DNA from: Chara braunii
Taxonomy: Eukaryota > Streptophyta > Charophyceae > Charales > Characeae
Assembly: GCA_003427395.1 (NCBI GenBank)
Contig: BFEA01000146.1
Span: 2,852,084 to 2,872,996 of the forward strand
Reading direction: 5' to 3'
DNA: 20,913 nucleotides
Shown here: positions 1-8,030 of the stretch, in pieces
How positions within the stretch are numbered: position 1 is the first letter of the stretch
How the letters are laid out: each line of letters opens with the position of its first letter
Made by a program: the position numbers and the translations under genes
The notes under the pieces: model-generated
Seen by the model: the letters and a program-made list of their open reading frames with translations, nothing else
What the model was told of the DNA's origin: nothing
Database searches by the model: none

Positions 1-105
1 CGCCAATCCTTGCACACCGCAAATGAGGAAGAGCTCTTTGCTCTTCCTGGAGATATAGCGGCCTACCGGCCTCCTGGGCGGTGACTTCCTAGGCCGAGCG
101 GCCTC
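1..105. repeat. Hairpin-rich fragment, possibly LTR-derived
   Basis: This stretch holds three perfect short inverted repeats: 26-34 with 40-48 (9-bp arms, 5-nt loop), 60-63 with 68-71 (GGCC arms around TACC), and 91-95 with 100-104 (AGGCC/GGCCT). The same arm and loop types occur in the LTR at 18159-19283. Together with a gag-like frame starting at 712, this suggests the remnant of a related LTR or its leader for element A. No TG or CA LTR end and no primer binding site could be found here, so the LTR assignment is an inference. Confidence 0.25.
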
Positions 106-711
106 CCAGCAACTGGTACCTCCTTCCTTTCAGAGGGAAACATCATTGCAGGCTCTGCTATCCTCCCTACAGGCCCTAGACCCGGGCTACTTGGACTGGA
201 ACTGGCCTACAGCTATCCTACCGCTACTGGGCCTCTAAAAATGCCAACTTTTTGTCTTCTTCTGCTCGACCTCCAGTACCCGACACCCCTACCACTACTT
301 GAGTGGTACCGGCCTACCCGCTACTTGAGTTTTTCCCCCCGCTGTTCTAAGTGTTGTAGGCCTACCCCCGCTACTTGAGTGTTTTCCCCCTGCAACCCTC
401 AAAGTCATGGCCACAAGTACTGGCCCTGCGGGGCCCTTCAACCAACAAGTACCCTTGCGGGTCATACACACACTCAACCGACAAGCACTCAGACAGGCAT
501 GCAAACCAGCAGGCACGCACACACACAGACATGGAAATCACAGCAGAATGCGGGAATTTCGGCAGGGCATTCATTCCAGCGGCAAATCCCAGAAATCAGC
601 AGTGTTCTTAGTCTGTGTTTTTGGAGGGTCATTACAAATCAGTCTGTACATGTCGCTGCGATAGGCATCCATCGTGTGTCCTAGTGCAAACGGTGTGCAG
701 TTTTGTAGCAT
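106..711 (+). other. Non-coding leader upstream of the element A gag remnant
   Basis: No convincing gene is visible; the open frames here are short and overlap on both strands. The stretch contains an imperfect 48-bp-period duplication (311-390) and a CA-rich segment near 470-530. By position it would be the untranslated leader of element A, whose gag-like frame starts at 712. I found no match to a tRNA-Met primer binding site. Confidence 0.3.
311..390. repeat. Imperfect tandem duplication, 48-bp period
   Basis: The block at 311-340 recurs at 359-390 with small differences. Both copies read GGCCTACC, then CCGCTACTTGAG, then a run of T and C. A weaker relative (CACTACTTGAG) lies just before, near 292-302. 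It looks like a local duplication in non-coding leader DNA. Confidence 0.6.
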
Positions 712-2471
712 ATGAGCGATAGGGACACCACTAGTGAGGACGACTGGATCTTGCGATCGGCTAGACGCCCGATAGCCCACTTGGCCTTAGGATCGGAGGG
801 TGACAATTTTTTGTTCCGCGAGCTTACCAAGAGGCAGCGGCAGCAGAGGAGAGATAGGGCACTGGAGGCGAGCAGGGCGTTCGTAAGCGAAGCCGCAGCT
901 TCCACAACCATGGCAACTGCTGCGCAGCAGAGTTCCGAGGCTAGCAGTTCAGGTACTGTAGGGTCAACAGTCGCGCAGACCCTGAGTCAGTCCACTGGAG
1001 TAATGGCAAGCCAGCCATTAGTGTTGACTCCTGAGGAGGTCGCCATACAGCGAGCTGTTGATCGCGCACAGCTACAGAAGGCTTTAGGATATTTAAGGCA
1101 GGAAAAGAAAGAATGATTAGAAGAAGAGCCAGGTTGCAGCGGCGGCAAGCGGACATTAGTGAGTCAGAGGAGATGGACCAAGAGGAGTTGGATGATCAGG
1201 TGAGGACCCTGAGGTCGGTCTTGTTAGGTGTAGTAGAGATGCAAGACCAGCAAACGGCGATCTTACAGGACATCCAACAGAGTCTCGCCGTCTTGCTCGG
1301 GCGAGCGCAGGCGGCACCATCATTGTCCGGGCCTGGTGTCTGGCCCGTTGTACCCTCCTCCTTTTGTCCCACCCGTGACTGGGGTATCCCCATATACTAC
1401 TCCAGCATCGGTTCAACATGTCTCCCTAGGTACGCCTTTAACAGGCAGGTTCTCAGCAGGTCCTAGTTTGCAGGTTCCTGTACAGACAGTGTTCTCCCAA
1501 CCTTCATCTCAGGTTGCCGTAAGCGGGCAGCCTGCTGCCTCGCAGCCTGCACAGCCTCAGGGTTCATAGCCCCAACAGATAGTGCAGCAGCATGCACCAC
1601 AGGGTCCACAGTCCGGAATGGTGCAGGTACCAGGACAAAGTCGGTGGGTTCCAAAGACGGCCATCGCCGCTCCTAAACCCTTTACAAGGGATAAGAAGGG
1701 CGAAGACCTCGACACTTGGTTGAGGGCAGTGCCAGTCTACGTCAAGTGCAAACTCACCTTGCCACACGCGGAAGTGCTTGTGGCTGCCTCCTATCTAGAG
1801 GGGAGTGCAGCACGATGGTTGAGTGGTTTAGTGCAGCTACAGGGGTACGATCATGACTTTCGCGCTTGGGCGGTCACCCATAAATTGGATGACTTCCTCA
1901 AGTTGGTGGAAGACAAATGGCATGATCCTCAGGAAGCCCAAAAGGCTACTGATGCGATCCTGACATTGCATACTCGGCAGTTAAGTCAGTAAGGGAGGCC
2001 ACTGATGCTGTGGAGTGTCTGATCTGTGTCCCTGGGGTGCGCTATGACCCCCAGGTCTTACTCACCTCCTACCTGAGATGCTTTCCCATGCCTCTCAGGA
2101 ATCAGTTGGCAGGTGAGGCCAACATCAATATGCACAACTTTCCCTCGTTTAGCAAGAAGGCCCTAGACCTTGAGGCAAAGATAGGGCATGGACAGACACC
2201 CACTACGGATGGTAGGAGAAAGTCACTGCCTCCCAACTGGAAGGCGGAGGGTCGCATTATGTTTGTCACTAACGATGGTTCAACCATCGAGTTAGATGAC
2301 AACTTCTAGGAGGGAGTAGGTTCAGAGGTTGGCAGCATAGAGGCTTCAGGGGGTGGAGTAGGTTCAGAGGTTGGCAGCGTAGAGGCTTCAGGGGGTGGAG
2401 TAGTCGCTGCCGTAGCTCAAAAAGGTAAGGCGACCGGTAGACGCCGTGGAGGTTCCTGGTCAAAAAGGTAA
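712..2471 (+). pseudogene. Broken gag of Ty3/gypsy-type element A
   Basis: The gag-like reading starts at ATG 712 and changes frame repeatedly: 712-1116, then 1113 to about 1330, then about 1336-1992 with a TAG at 1567-1569, then about 2010-2471 with a TAG at 2307-2309. The N-terminal part is acidic then Q/S/T-rich, followed by a charged, coiled-coil-like segment (about 1113-1310) and a P/Q/S/V-rich linker. The capsid-like core is at about 1650-2200, with DLDTWLRAVPVYVK and the LEGSAARWLSGLVQ stretch. The same order and motifs recur on the - strand in element B, which supports the call. The C-terminal part ends in an R-rich GRRRGGSW just before the place where element B has linker and zinc knuckle; no knuckle, protease or RT follows. 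At least three frameshifts and two in-frame stops make it a pseudogene. Confidence 0.8.
2313..2400 (+). repeat. 42-bp tandem duplication in gag C-terminus
   Basis: Two copies with a 42-bp period start at 2313 and 2355, and four bases of a third start at 2397. They differ at very few positions (for example GGCAGCATAG against GGCAGCGTAG). Because 42 is divisible by three, the duplication adds 14 residues (a glycine/serine/acid-rich unit, VGSEVGSIEASGGG) without shifting frame. Element B has only one diverged version of this segment. Confidence 0.85.
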
Positions 2472-2502
2472 GGCGACCAGTAGACGCCGTGGAGGTTCCT
2501 TG
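2417..2502 (+). repeat. 43-bp tandem duplication at gag/RNase H junction
   Basis: TCAAAAAGGTAAGGCGACC and the following bases at 2417-2459 recur at 2460-2502 with one main substitution. The 43-bp period shifts the reading frame and brings a TAA into frame at 2469-2471, ending the gag reading. It lies directly before the abrupt start of RNase H sequence, so it may mark the recombination or template-switch event that fused the two parts. Confidence 0.85.
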
Positions 2503-2510
2503 GCAGCATA

Positions 2511-2996
2511 GGTGCCGTACTTGCGCAGCAGGAGGGGAAGAAGTTGAGGCCGGTAGAGTACATGTCCAAAAAGATGCCCTCTCAGAAGTTGGTTAAGTCC
2601 ACCTATGAGAAGGAACTCTATGCGATCTACAAGGCGCTCACCCATTGGAAACACTATCTCCTTGGAAGGTTCTTCTATGTCAGGACTGATCACCAGACCT
2701 TGAAATGGATGAGAACCCAGCATGTGCTCTCCGACGCTCTAAAGCGTTGGATTGAAGTCATAGAGCAGTATAACTTCGAGCCCCAGTACATCAAGGGCGA
2801 GTACAACAAGGTTGCTGATGCGATGTCGCGTAGACCAGAATTCTCTGGTGCGCTGATCACCGAGTTTGGGCTTGCGGACGATGTTACTCACTCTATGGTG
2901 GAAGCCTATTGCGACGACCGGTTTATGTATGAGATCATACGCAGACTCGAGGCGAAGGACAAAGTGACTTTTGTCGAGTTTGAGTTAGTCAACGGT
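2511..2996 (+). pseudogene. RNase H domain fragment (Ty3/gypsy pol), 5' part missing
   Basis: The reading begins abruptly with GAVLAQQEGKKLRPVEY and continues through TYEKELYAI, the RTDHQTLKWM segment and NKVADAMSRR. These are the second, third and fourth acidic positions of retrotransposon RNase H (Glu in YEKELYA, Asp in TDH, Asp in VADA). The first acidic motif, the DAS-like strand, is absent on this strand. It is found instead on the opposite strand at 2995-3021, read as part of element B. The natural RNase H reading ends around VNG at 2996; the rest of the open frame to 3089 is antisense to element B. No RT precedes it on this strand and no integrase follows. It is either the deleted tail of element A or an inverted piece of element B. 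Confidence 0.85.
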
Positions 2997-3872
2997 ATTG
3001 GCTGGTGTCTGTGGTCACAACAAAGGTTGTTCGGGATCCGGAAGTTTGAGGACTTCATAGTGTGTCGGGGCATACTTCAATTTTTTTAAAGGCTGCCTCA
3101 CACTCGTTGGTCCACTCCTATGAGGTGTCAAGGCGCATGAGGTCAGTTAGAGGGGAGGCTACCGTGCTGTAATTTTTCACAAATGGGTGGTAGTAGCCTG
3201 TCATCCCCAAGAACGACCTCATCGCAGTCAAAGACTGAGGTTTGGGCCAGTCACGTATGTTGGCTATTTTAGCATCATCCGGCCTCAAACCATCCGTGGA
3301 AATCTCATGACCCAGATACAACATCTTGGTGCGACCAAATTCACATTTTTCCAAGTTATCCTTAAACTGGTGTTGTCTTAGGAGCCCTAACATTGTTTTC
3401 AAGTGCTCAGCGTGCTCCTCTACAGTCCTACTAAAGATAAGGATATCGTCGAGGAACACGACGATAAACTTGTCTAAGTAGTCATGAAAGATCCGGTTCA
3501 TTGCGTGCTGGAATGTCCCACGAGCATTGCATAGGCCAAAGGGCATCACTACAAACTCATACAGACCGTACGTGGTCTGAAAGGCGATTTGTGCTGGTCC
3601 TCAGGTCTAATAGCAATCTGATGGTATCTGGACTTCAGATCTTAGTGAAGTACCGACATCCCTGCACTCTATCCAAAAGGTCGTCAACACGTGGTAGGGG
3701 CTCCACGTTCTTAACGGTGATGGCATTGAGGCCCCTATATTCTTAGGTCCCCCCATTATTTGGGACAAATGGAACTGGCGCTCCATAGGGGGACGTACTT
3801 CCTCGTATCCGACCCTTCTCTGTAAGCTCCTTGAGCTGGCGGCGAAACTCATCTAACTTTGGAGGAGACATC
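2995..3872 (-). pseudogene. Reverse transcriptase of element B, frameshifted
   Basis: Read from 3872 downward, this begins with PPKLDEFRRQLKELTEKGRI and SPYGAPVPFV, then RGLNAITVKN and PLPRVDDLLDRVQGCRYFTKI. After frame breaks it continues as a clean frame (3118-3549) with MPFGLCNA, the catalytic VVFLDDILIFSRT (FLDD at 3445-3456), YLGHEIS, IANIRDWPKP and RSFLGMTGYY. Past a stop near 3115-3120 it continues as EWTNECEAAF, then in other frames YEVLKLPDPEQP and VVTTDTSQY, the connection region and first RNase H acidic motif (Asp codon at 3007-3009). The reading stops at 2995, where the other strand's RNase H ends. Several frameshifts and stops are present, including one in the strand after YFTKI. 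Palm Asp residues of FLDD are intact, but the whole cannot encode a working enzyme. Confidence 0.9.
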
Positions 3873-3994
3873 CTATAGATTCGCCCTCTAGGTACTTTGC
3901 TACCGCATGGACAATCTCCCTATCTACCACACCCCTAGGCTTCTCAAAGAGGTTTGAATATTGCGCAATGAGTGCTTCTATCTTTGGGGTTGAT

Positions 3995-4470
3995 TTAACG
4001 AGCCCCCCTTTTCTCAAAGACAAAGACCAAGTACATACCTTCCTCGTGATTCTGCTTGCGGCAGTTATAGAAAGATGACGTGCACATGCAACCATAGTTC
4101 TCCACTAGTCTGCTAGCCTTCTGGCACTTGTTGATCATCACCTTCCTATTCCAATCAAACTGAGGCTTAGCAACCTCGAGGTAGTACATGCCTAGCAACA
4201 TGTCAAATGGCAGCTCATCGCTAACTAGGAACGATATTTTGTGTCTCAGTTCCTCTCCTCCATAGGAGAAGGTGCAGACTACATCCTTGACAAAGTCTCT
4301 TACTACCATGGAGTGCTTGTTGGCTAAGGTAGATGCTACAGATCTGCTAAGCCGCTGCACTTGGTCCCGTAAGGGCAACCTATCCACACAAGCACAGTTG
4401 ATGAAGTTTTGCGTAGAACCTATGTGTGCGAAGGCGCCAACCTTTCAACCACCTACATTGACTTCTACTG
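3995..4470 (-). pseudogene. Retropepsin-like protease of element B, defective
   Basis: A frame from about 4450 down to 3995 carries a GSTQNFIN segment (4397-4420), which corresponds to the residues following the catalytic Asp in Ty3/gypsy proteases, and a LPFDMLLGMYYL segment (4178-4210), the family's C-terminal ILG-type motif. The residues before GST read AHI, so the catalytic Asp of the usual D-S/T-G motif is not visible, and a stop lies a little further upstream. After the LLG motif the frame continues with FDWNRK and then unremarkable sequence to a stop at 3995. It lies between the zinc knuckle and the RT, the normal gypsy order. The segment 3873-3994 is linker to the RT. Confidence 0.75.
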
Positions 4471-4811
4471 CAAAATGTTCACCCTTTGGACCTTGGTTCA
4501 ACATCGCCAGGAGTCTCTAGGGTCCTTCTCTATCCACTCAATTTCTAACTCCTCTAAGGACTCAGACAAATCCATCGAACAGAGCATCGATTGGTCCGAA
4601 TCAGTCTGCAGGGCGATCATAAGGTCAATAGCCTTGCCCATCGTCTGATATGGAGAAGGTAAGTTTACCACTTCAGCACGAGTACGAGTGGCTAAGAATC
4701 CTACTGGCCCGAGGTGTTTCCCTGGGAAGTGCTCGCCGAAGCACCATCAGAGTTGGAAGATCCAACTGTCACTATTGAGGACACGATCTTCATACCCACC
4801 CACTTACTCTT

Positions 4812-4853
4812 GCACTTAGCCATCGTGTGCCCATACTGGCCACAGTTCAGGCA
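4812..4853 (-). other. CCHC zinc knuckle of element B Gag
   Basis: The 14 codons read CLNCGQYGHTMAKC, an exact CX2CX4HX4C knuckle, the nucleic-acid-binding motif of the nucleocapsid part of Gag. It sits in a frame too short to stand out as a long ORF. Basic and aromatic residues (KSKW) follow, and a WVKLGLEYEVW-like stretch precedes it. Position between capsid and protease agrees with the gypsy order. All four metal ligands are intact although the surrounding gene is broken. Confidence 0.92.
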
Positions 4854-4885
4854 GGCGCCTCGCACAACACGGTCTCACCACACCT

Positions 4886-5462
4886 CGTACTCTAGTCCAA
4901 GCTTCACCCAAATGGGTGGTCCTTGGTCCCTTTGACCCTTGGACCAACCTATCTTTTGTTTCTTGCCCCCCTTAGCCTTTCTCTGATAGGAGCAACTACT
5001 CCACCATCTGAAGTCTCTACACTCCCATCTATCTCTGTTTCTTCCCCAAGGTCAATGAAGTCATCAATCTCAATCGCTTGACCATCATAGGCAACGAACA
5101 TTAGATTGCCTTTCTTCCTCTAGTCTTGAGGGAGCTTCTTCTTTCTCCCATCTACCGGTCCCTGCTGGGTACTCCCAAGCCTAGCCTCAATGTCTAAGGC
5201 CTTCTTGCTGAAAGAAGCAAAGTCATGTACATCGATGGAGGCCTCATCGACCAACTTATTTTTGACATTTGTAGGCAGACATCTCAAATAAGTTGTCAAG
5301 AGGACCTGCGGTTCGTACCGCACGCCAGGTACAACGATCAGCCGCTCTACGATATCTGTTACCTCGTGACATGTGGCCAGTTTGGGTGAAGCTTGGTCTA
5401 GAGTACGGCCTAGCTATGGCGAGCAGTCCAGCTTGAGAGACCCTTGGTCCCTTTGACCCTTG
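4886..5462. repeat. Scrambled duplication inside element B gag
   Basis: A 27-bp sequence at 4886-4912 recurs in inverted orientation at 5381-5407 with one mismatch. The adjoining 21-bp block CCTTGGTCCCTTTGACCCTTG at 4921-4941 recurs in direct orientation at 5442-5462. The copies at 4886-4941 sit where expected, just upstream (in coding sense) of the zinc knuckle; those at 5381-5462 interrupt the capsid region. This looks like a templated insertion that copied two pieces, one flipped. Confidence 0.75.
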
Positions 5463-6686
5463 CCACCTGCTGTAGACTAACCGTACGAACTCCTCCAATG
5501 ATCTCGCATGTGCCCAACCATTGAAATTCTGACCTTAGCCCTGTTGCTGTACTAACCCATTCAACCACTTGGCTGCCGATCCTTCTAGAAAGGACGCAGT
5601 GACAATGACTTCCTCCTTTGTCCTAGTGAGCTTGTGCCTCACATAAGTAGGCACAGTCCTCACCCAGGTATCCAGGTCCTCGTCCTTTTGTTTATCGCCA
5701 AAGAAGGGTTTAAGACTCAACAAGGGTATCTTAGGTATCCACTGCATAGGTTGTACAACACCCTATGCCTGTTGCGTCGATTGAGTAACCGGTGGAACAG
5801 GTCGCTGCGGCGACACTTGTTGCTGCAGTGACACTTACTGCTGATGCGTCGGCTGACTCTGTTGCAAGGGCTGCTGCAGTTGTGGCTGCCCCGTCGCAGC
5901 AACCACCGGTTAAGGAAATGAAAAAGGTTGTACAGGAATCTGCCCACTACTACCAACTACTAGTCCGCCTGATGGGGGTATGCCAAACTAGGGGGAAAAG
6001 GGTTGCCCTGTCGGTGACAGTGTCATCACTGGACCTGCAACCGTAGGGGGAGCTACGACAAACTTTGTTTGCCTGACCGGTGGCCGAGGCGCCCGCAATG
6101 CGGTCAAAATCTGATTGTGACCAGCTATCAGTGCAGCCAACATCTCTTGCTGCAAAACTTGGACTTCGGCTGCACTCGAGAGGGAGTTCCAAAGGGACAG
6201 CCCTATAGGATCGAGCATTGACTCATCAAAGCTTATAACTTCCCTAACTCCTCTCCCCTCGACTCTAATCTGACTTTTCTAATCCTAGCTCTCTCTCTCC
6301 TTCCCTCTCCTTCCCGCTGTTGGCGTTGTAATGTGGAGAGCATCCGCTTGCTGGATCTCATAATCCTCATCTGACATGGGTTGCTGCTGGCTGGTCTGCA
6401 AGCCAGCAAACCGACTTACGGAAACCTGGAAGACACCCTGTCTGACACTTGACGAAGAGCCCTGAGATGAGGCCTGTGACATGGTAGAGGCGGTAGCCAT
6501 GGCTGCCTCGACGTCGGTTCTACCGTCTACTGCTAATGCTGCTGCTAGTGCCATTTCGGCATTGCCTTCTGCTTCCCTATCCCTTTGCAATGCCATCCTC
6601 TCTCTGGCTTCTCTTTGCAGTCTCTTTTCCTTCTTGTTCTAACACTAGGAAAGCGGTCGGCCGATTGAGTGCGCGTCTCAAGGTAA

Positions 6687-6844
6687 GCCTCCTATCATCT
6701 TGGTCTAGTCCCTCAACCTCACTATCATCTCCACTCATGAGCTATATGTGGCCTGCGATCTGTACGCCTCCTATCGTCTTGGTTTAGTCCCTCAACCTCA
6801 CTATCATCTCCACTCATGAGCTATACGTGGCCTGCTATCTGTAC
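6687..6844 (-). repeat. 79-bp tandem duplication over the gag start of element B
   Basis: Positions 6687-6765 and 6766-6844 are near-identical copies with few substitutions. Each contains the - strand gag ATG (6736-6738 and 6815-6817). Because 79 is not divisible by three, the upstream ATG opens a frame that ends soon, so the downstream one is the sensible gag start. Like the 42- and 43-bp duplications in element A, the copies are directly adjacent. Confidence 0.88.
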
Positions 6845-7160
6845 TAGAGTCCTCACTGGGACCTACCGCAGCATGGCATCCAACCGATTTAAAATAAAAT
6901 AAAATAAATGTTCGGCCCAGAAAGTAGTCAAGCGGTAATAACAAATAATCTCAGATTCCTACAAACAATTTTATTCCTACTTTTGATTAGTCTGAAACAG
7001 ATTGTCAGTGTTAGTATTGTCCGTCACAACTAACTAATCAAAAATAAAAATAAAATTATTTGCTGGTTGTGCATGCACAATGCGATTTTACATTAATAAA
7101 CAATCAAACTGCTCACTGGAATCTTCCCTCCCCCTCTATCCCTCTTGAGTAGTCACTTGA
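6845..7160 (-). other. AT-rich leader-like stretch upstream of element B gag
   Basis: No gene is visible. The DNA is AT-rich with A-rich runs (6891-6908, 7040-7055), in contrast to the flanks. By position it would be the leader of element B on the - strand, comparable with the AT-rich leader of element C. A 25-bp inverted repeat lies at 6967-6991 and 7033-7057. No LTR end or primer binding site was found beyond it. Confidence 0.35.
6967..7057. repeat. 25-bp inverted repeat, 41-bp spacer
   Basis: The left arm 6967-6991 and the reverse complement of 7033-7057 match at 22 of 25 positions, including a perfect 11-bp inner part, TTTTGATTAGT against ACTAATCAAAA. It could be a small fold-back or MITE-like unit, or simply a hairpin in the leader. 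No target-site duplication is evident at its edges. Confidence 0.7.
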
Positions 7161-8030
7161 TGTCAATGTCCTGAAGCTCTGGTTCAGCGGTGTGTCTGAA
7201 GGCGTGCAATCGTCCCACCCCTGTGCCCAGGAAATCGCTTATGACCAGTTCTGCCCATTATTTATCCTCGCGTGCAACAAGTCTTCCATCCGAATTGATC
7301 TGGCTGCTGAAGAGGCAATTTAAGGACAGCCCCCAAGGTCCTCAGGAATTATTTAACGACGCAGACAGGACGACGATTACAGCCAGTATTCATATAAGAT
7401 CTCGCCAGAATGCCTGGTAGACGTCTCACATGGGACTGGTCAGTCCACGTTCCCTCTACAGCGCAGCAAGCAGAACAAAGGACAAGCGGCAAAGCATGTG
7501 TGTACTAGTCCCAGCAGGTTGGCATGGTGACCGTGACCCGAGCACGTCGTCCAGGGCCCTTCAAAGGCAACGCCCTTCGCAAGCTCTGGCACTGTCCTCA
7601 GCAGCGCCCTGCCTTCTCGCACGTAGATGGGCCTCGGCTATGGCGCTGCCCTCAGCAGCGCTCCGCCTTCTCGCACGACCACACGCGCGAGCACACACTT
7701 GCCCACACTTTAGTGCAGCAGCAGCCCCGCGAGCGCTAGCTCCAGCCGCACTGCCACATGTGCTTGCAAGTGCTCGACTACCCCGCCCTGCGACCTGCGC
7801 CCTGCCCTTTCCTATATGGAAAGAGGCGGGTGCTTGCCTTTGCTCCCCACGTGAGACAGAGTTTCCAGTAGCTTCAGTCTTGGCCAAAGTGTCTGCGGCC
7901 AGGCCTGATTCAGACAGTGGCCTGCGACCGAATTGGTTAGGCATGCCCAACCACCCAGGCACAAACGTACGATGCTCCCTGCTTTGACCACGTTGCTGGA
8001 AGAGCCTGGAAGGGTCACAAATGTTTTAGA
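7161..8030. other. GC-rich stretch with no recognisable gene
   Basis: Long open frames exist on both strands (for example 7430-7987 + and 7561-7962 -). They overlap, are rich in Ala/Arg/Pro/Leu, and show no domain I recognise. This is what high GC content alone would give. It contains the 54-bp-period duplication at 7583-7677. I do not call a gene here. Confidence 0.5.
7583..7677. repeat. Imperfect tandem repeat, 54-bp period
   Basis: A block of about 41 bp at 7583-7623 recurs at 7637-7677; both contain CTCAGCAGCGC and GCCTTCTCGCACG, with several substitutions between them. The 54-bp period is a multiple of three, but flanking open frames show no other sign of coding. Confidence 0.7.

Larger units (their letters stand above)
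4481..6738 (-). pseudogene. Broken gag of Ty3/gypsy-type element B
   Basis: The likely start is the ATG at 6736-6738, giving an acidic N-terminus (MSGDDSEVEGLDQDDRR). It is followed, after a frame change, by a basic heptad-like stretch and an A/S/Q-rich part (6285-6596), then a coiled-coil-like segment with VLQQEMLAALIAGHNQ (5988-6218). A Q-rich region and a capsid-like core (5535-5747) follow, the latter with DEDLDTWVRTVPTYVR and LEGSAAKWLNGLVQQQ. Further parts lie at 5256-5498 and 5120-5323 (YEPQVLLTTYLRCLP, FASFSKKALDIEA), a TAG at 5120-5122, and then LMFVAYDGQAIEIDDF and the zinc knuckle. Domain order matches element A, but the sequences have diverged enough to be different families. Many frame breaks and stops are present, and an internal rearrangement lies at 5381-5462. 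The part 4481-4800 is the gag-protease linker with only short readable pieces. Confidence 0.85.

Noticed and set aside
2997-3089. C-terminal extension of the + strand RNase H frame
   Set aside because: This part is antisense to the element B pol reading (EVLKLPDPEQP and VVTTDTSQY on the - strand), so the open frame is accidental.
7430-7987. Long + strand open frame of 185 codons
   Set aside because: GC-rich DNA with equally long overlapping frames on the other strand; Ala/Arg/Pro-rich, contains a tandem repeat, no recognisable domain.
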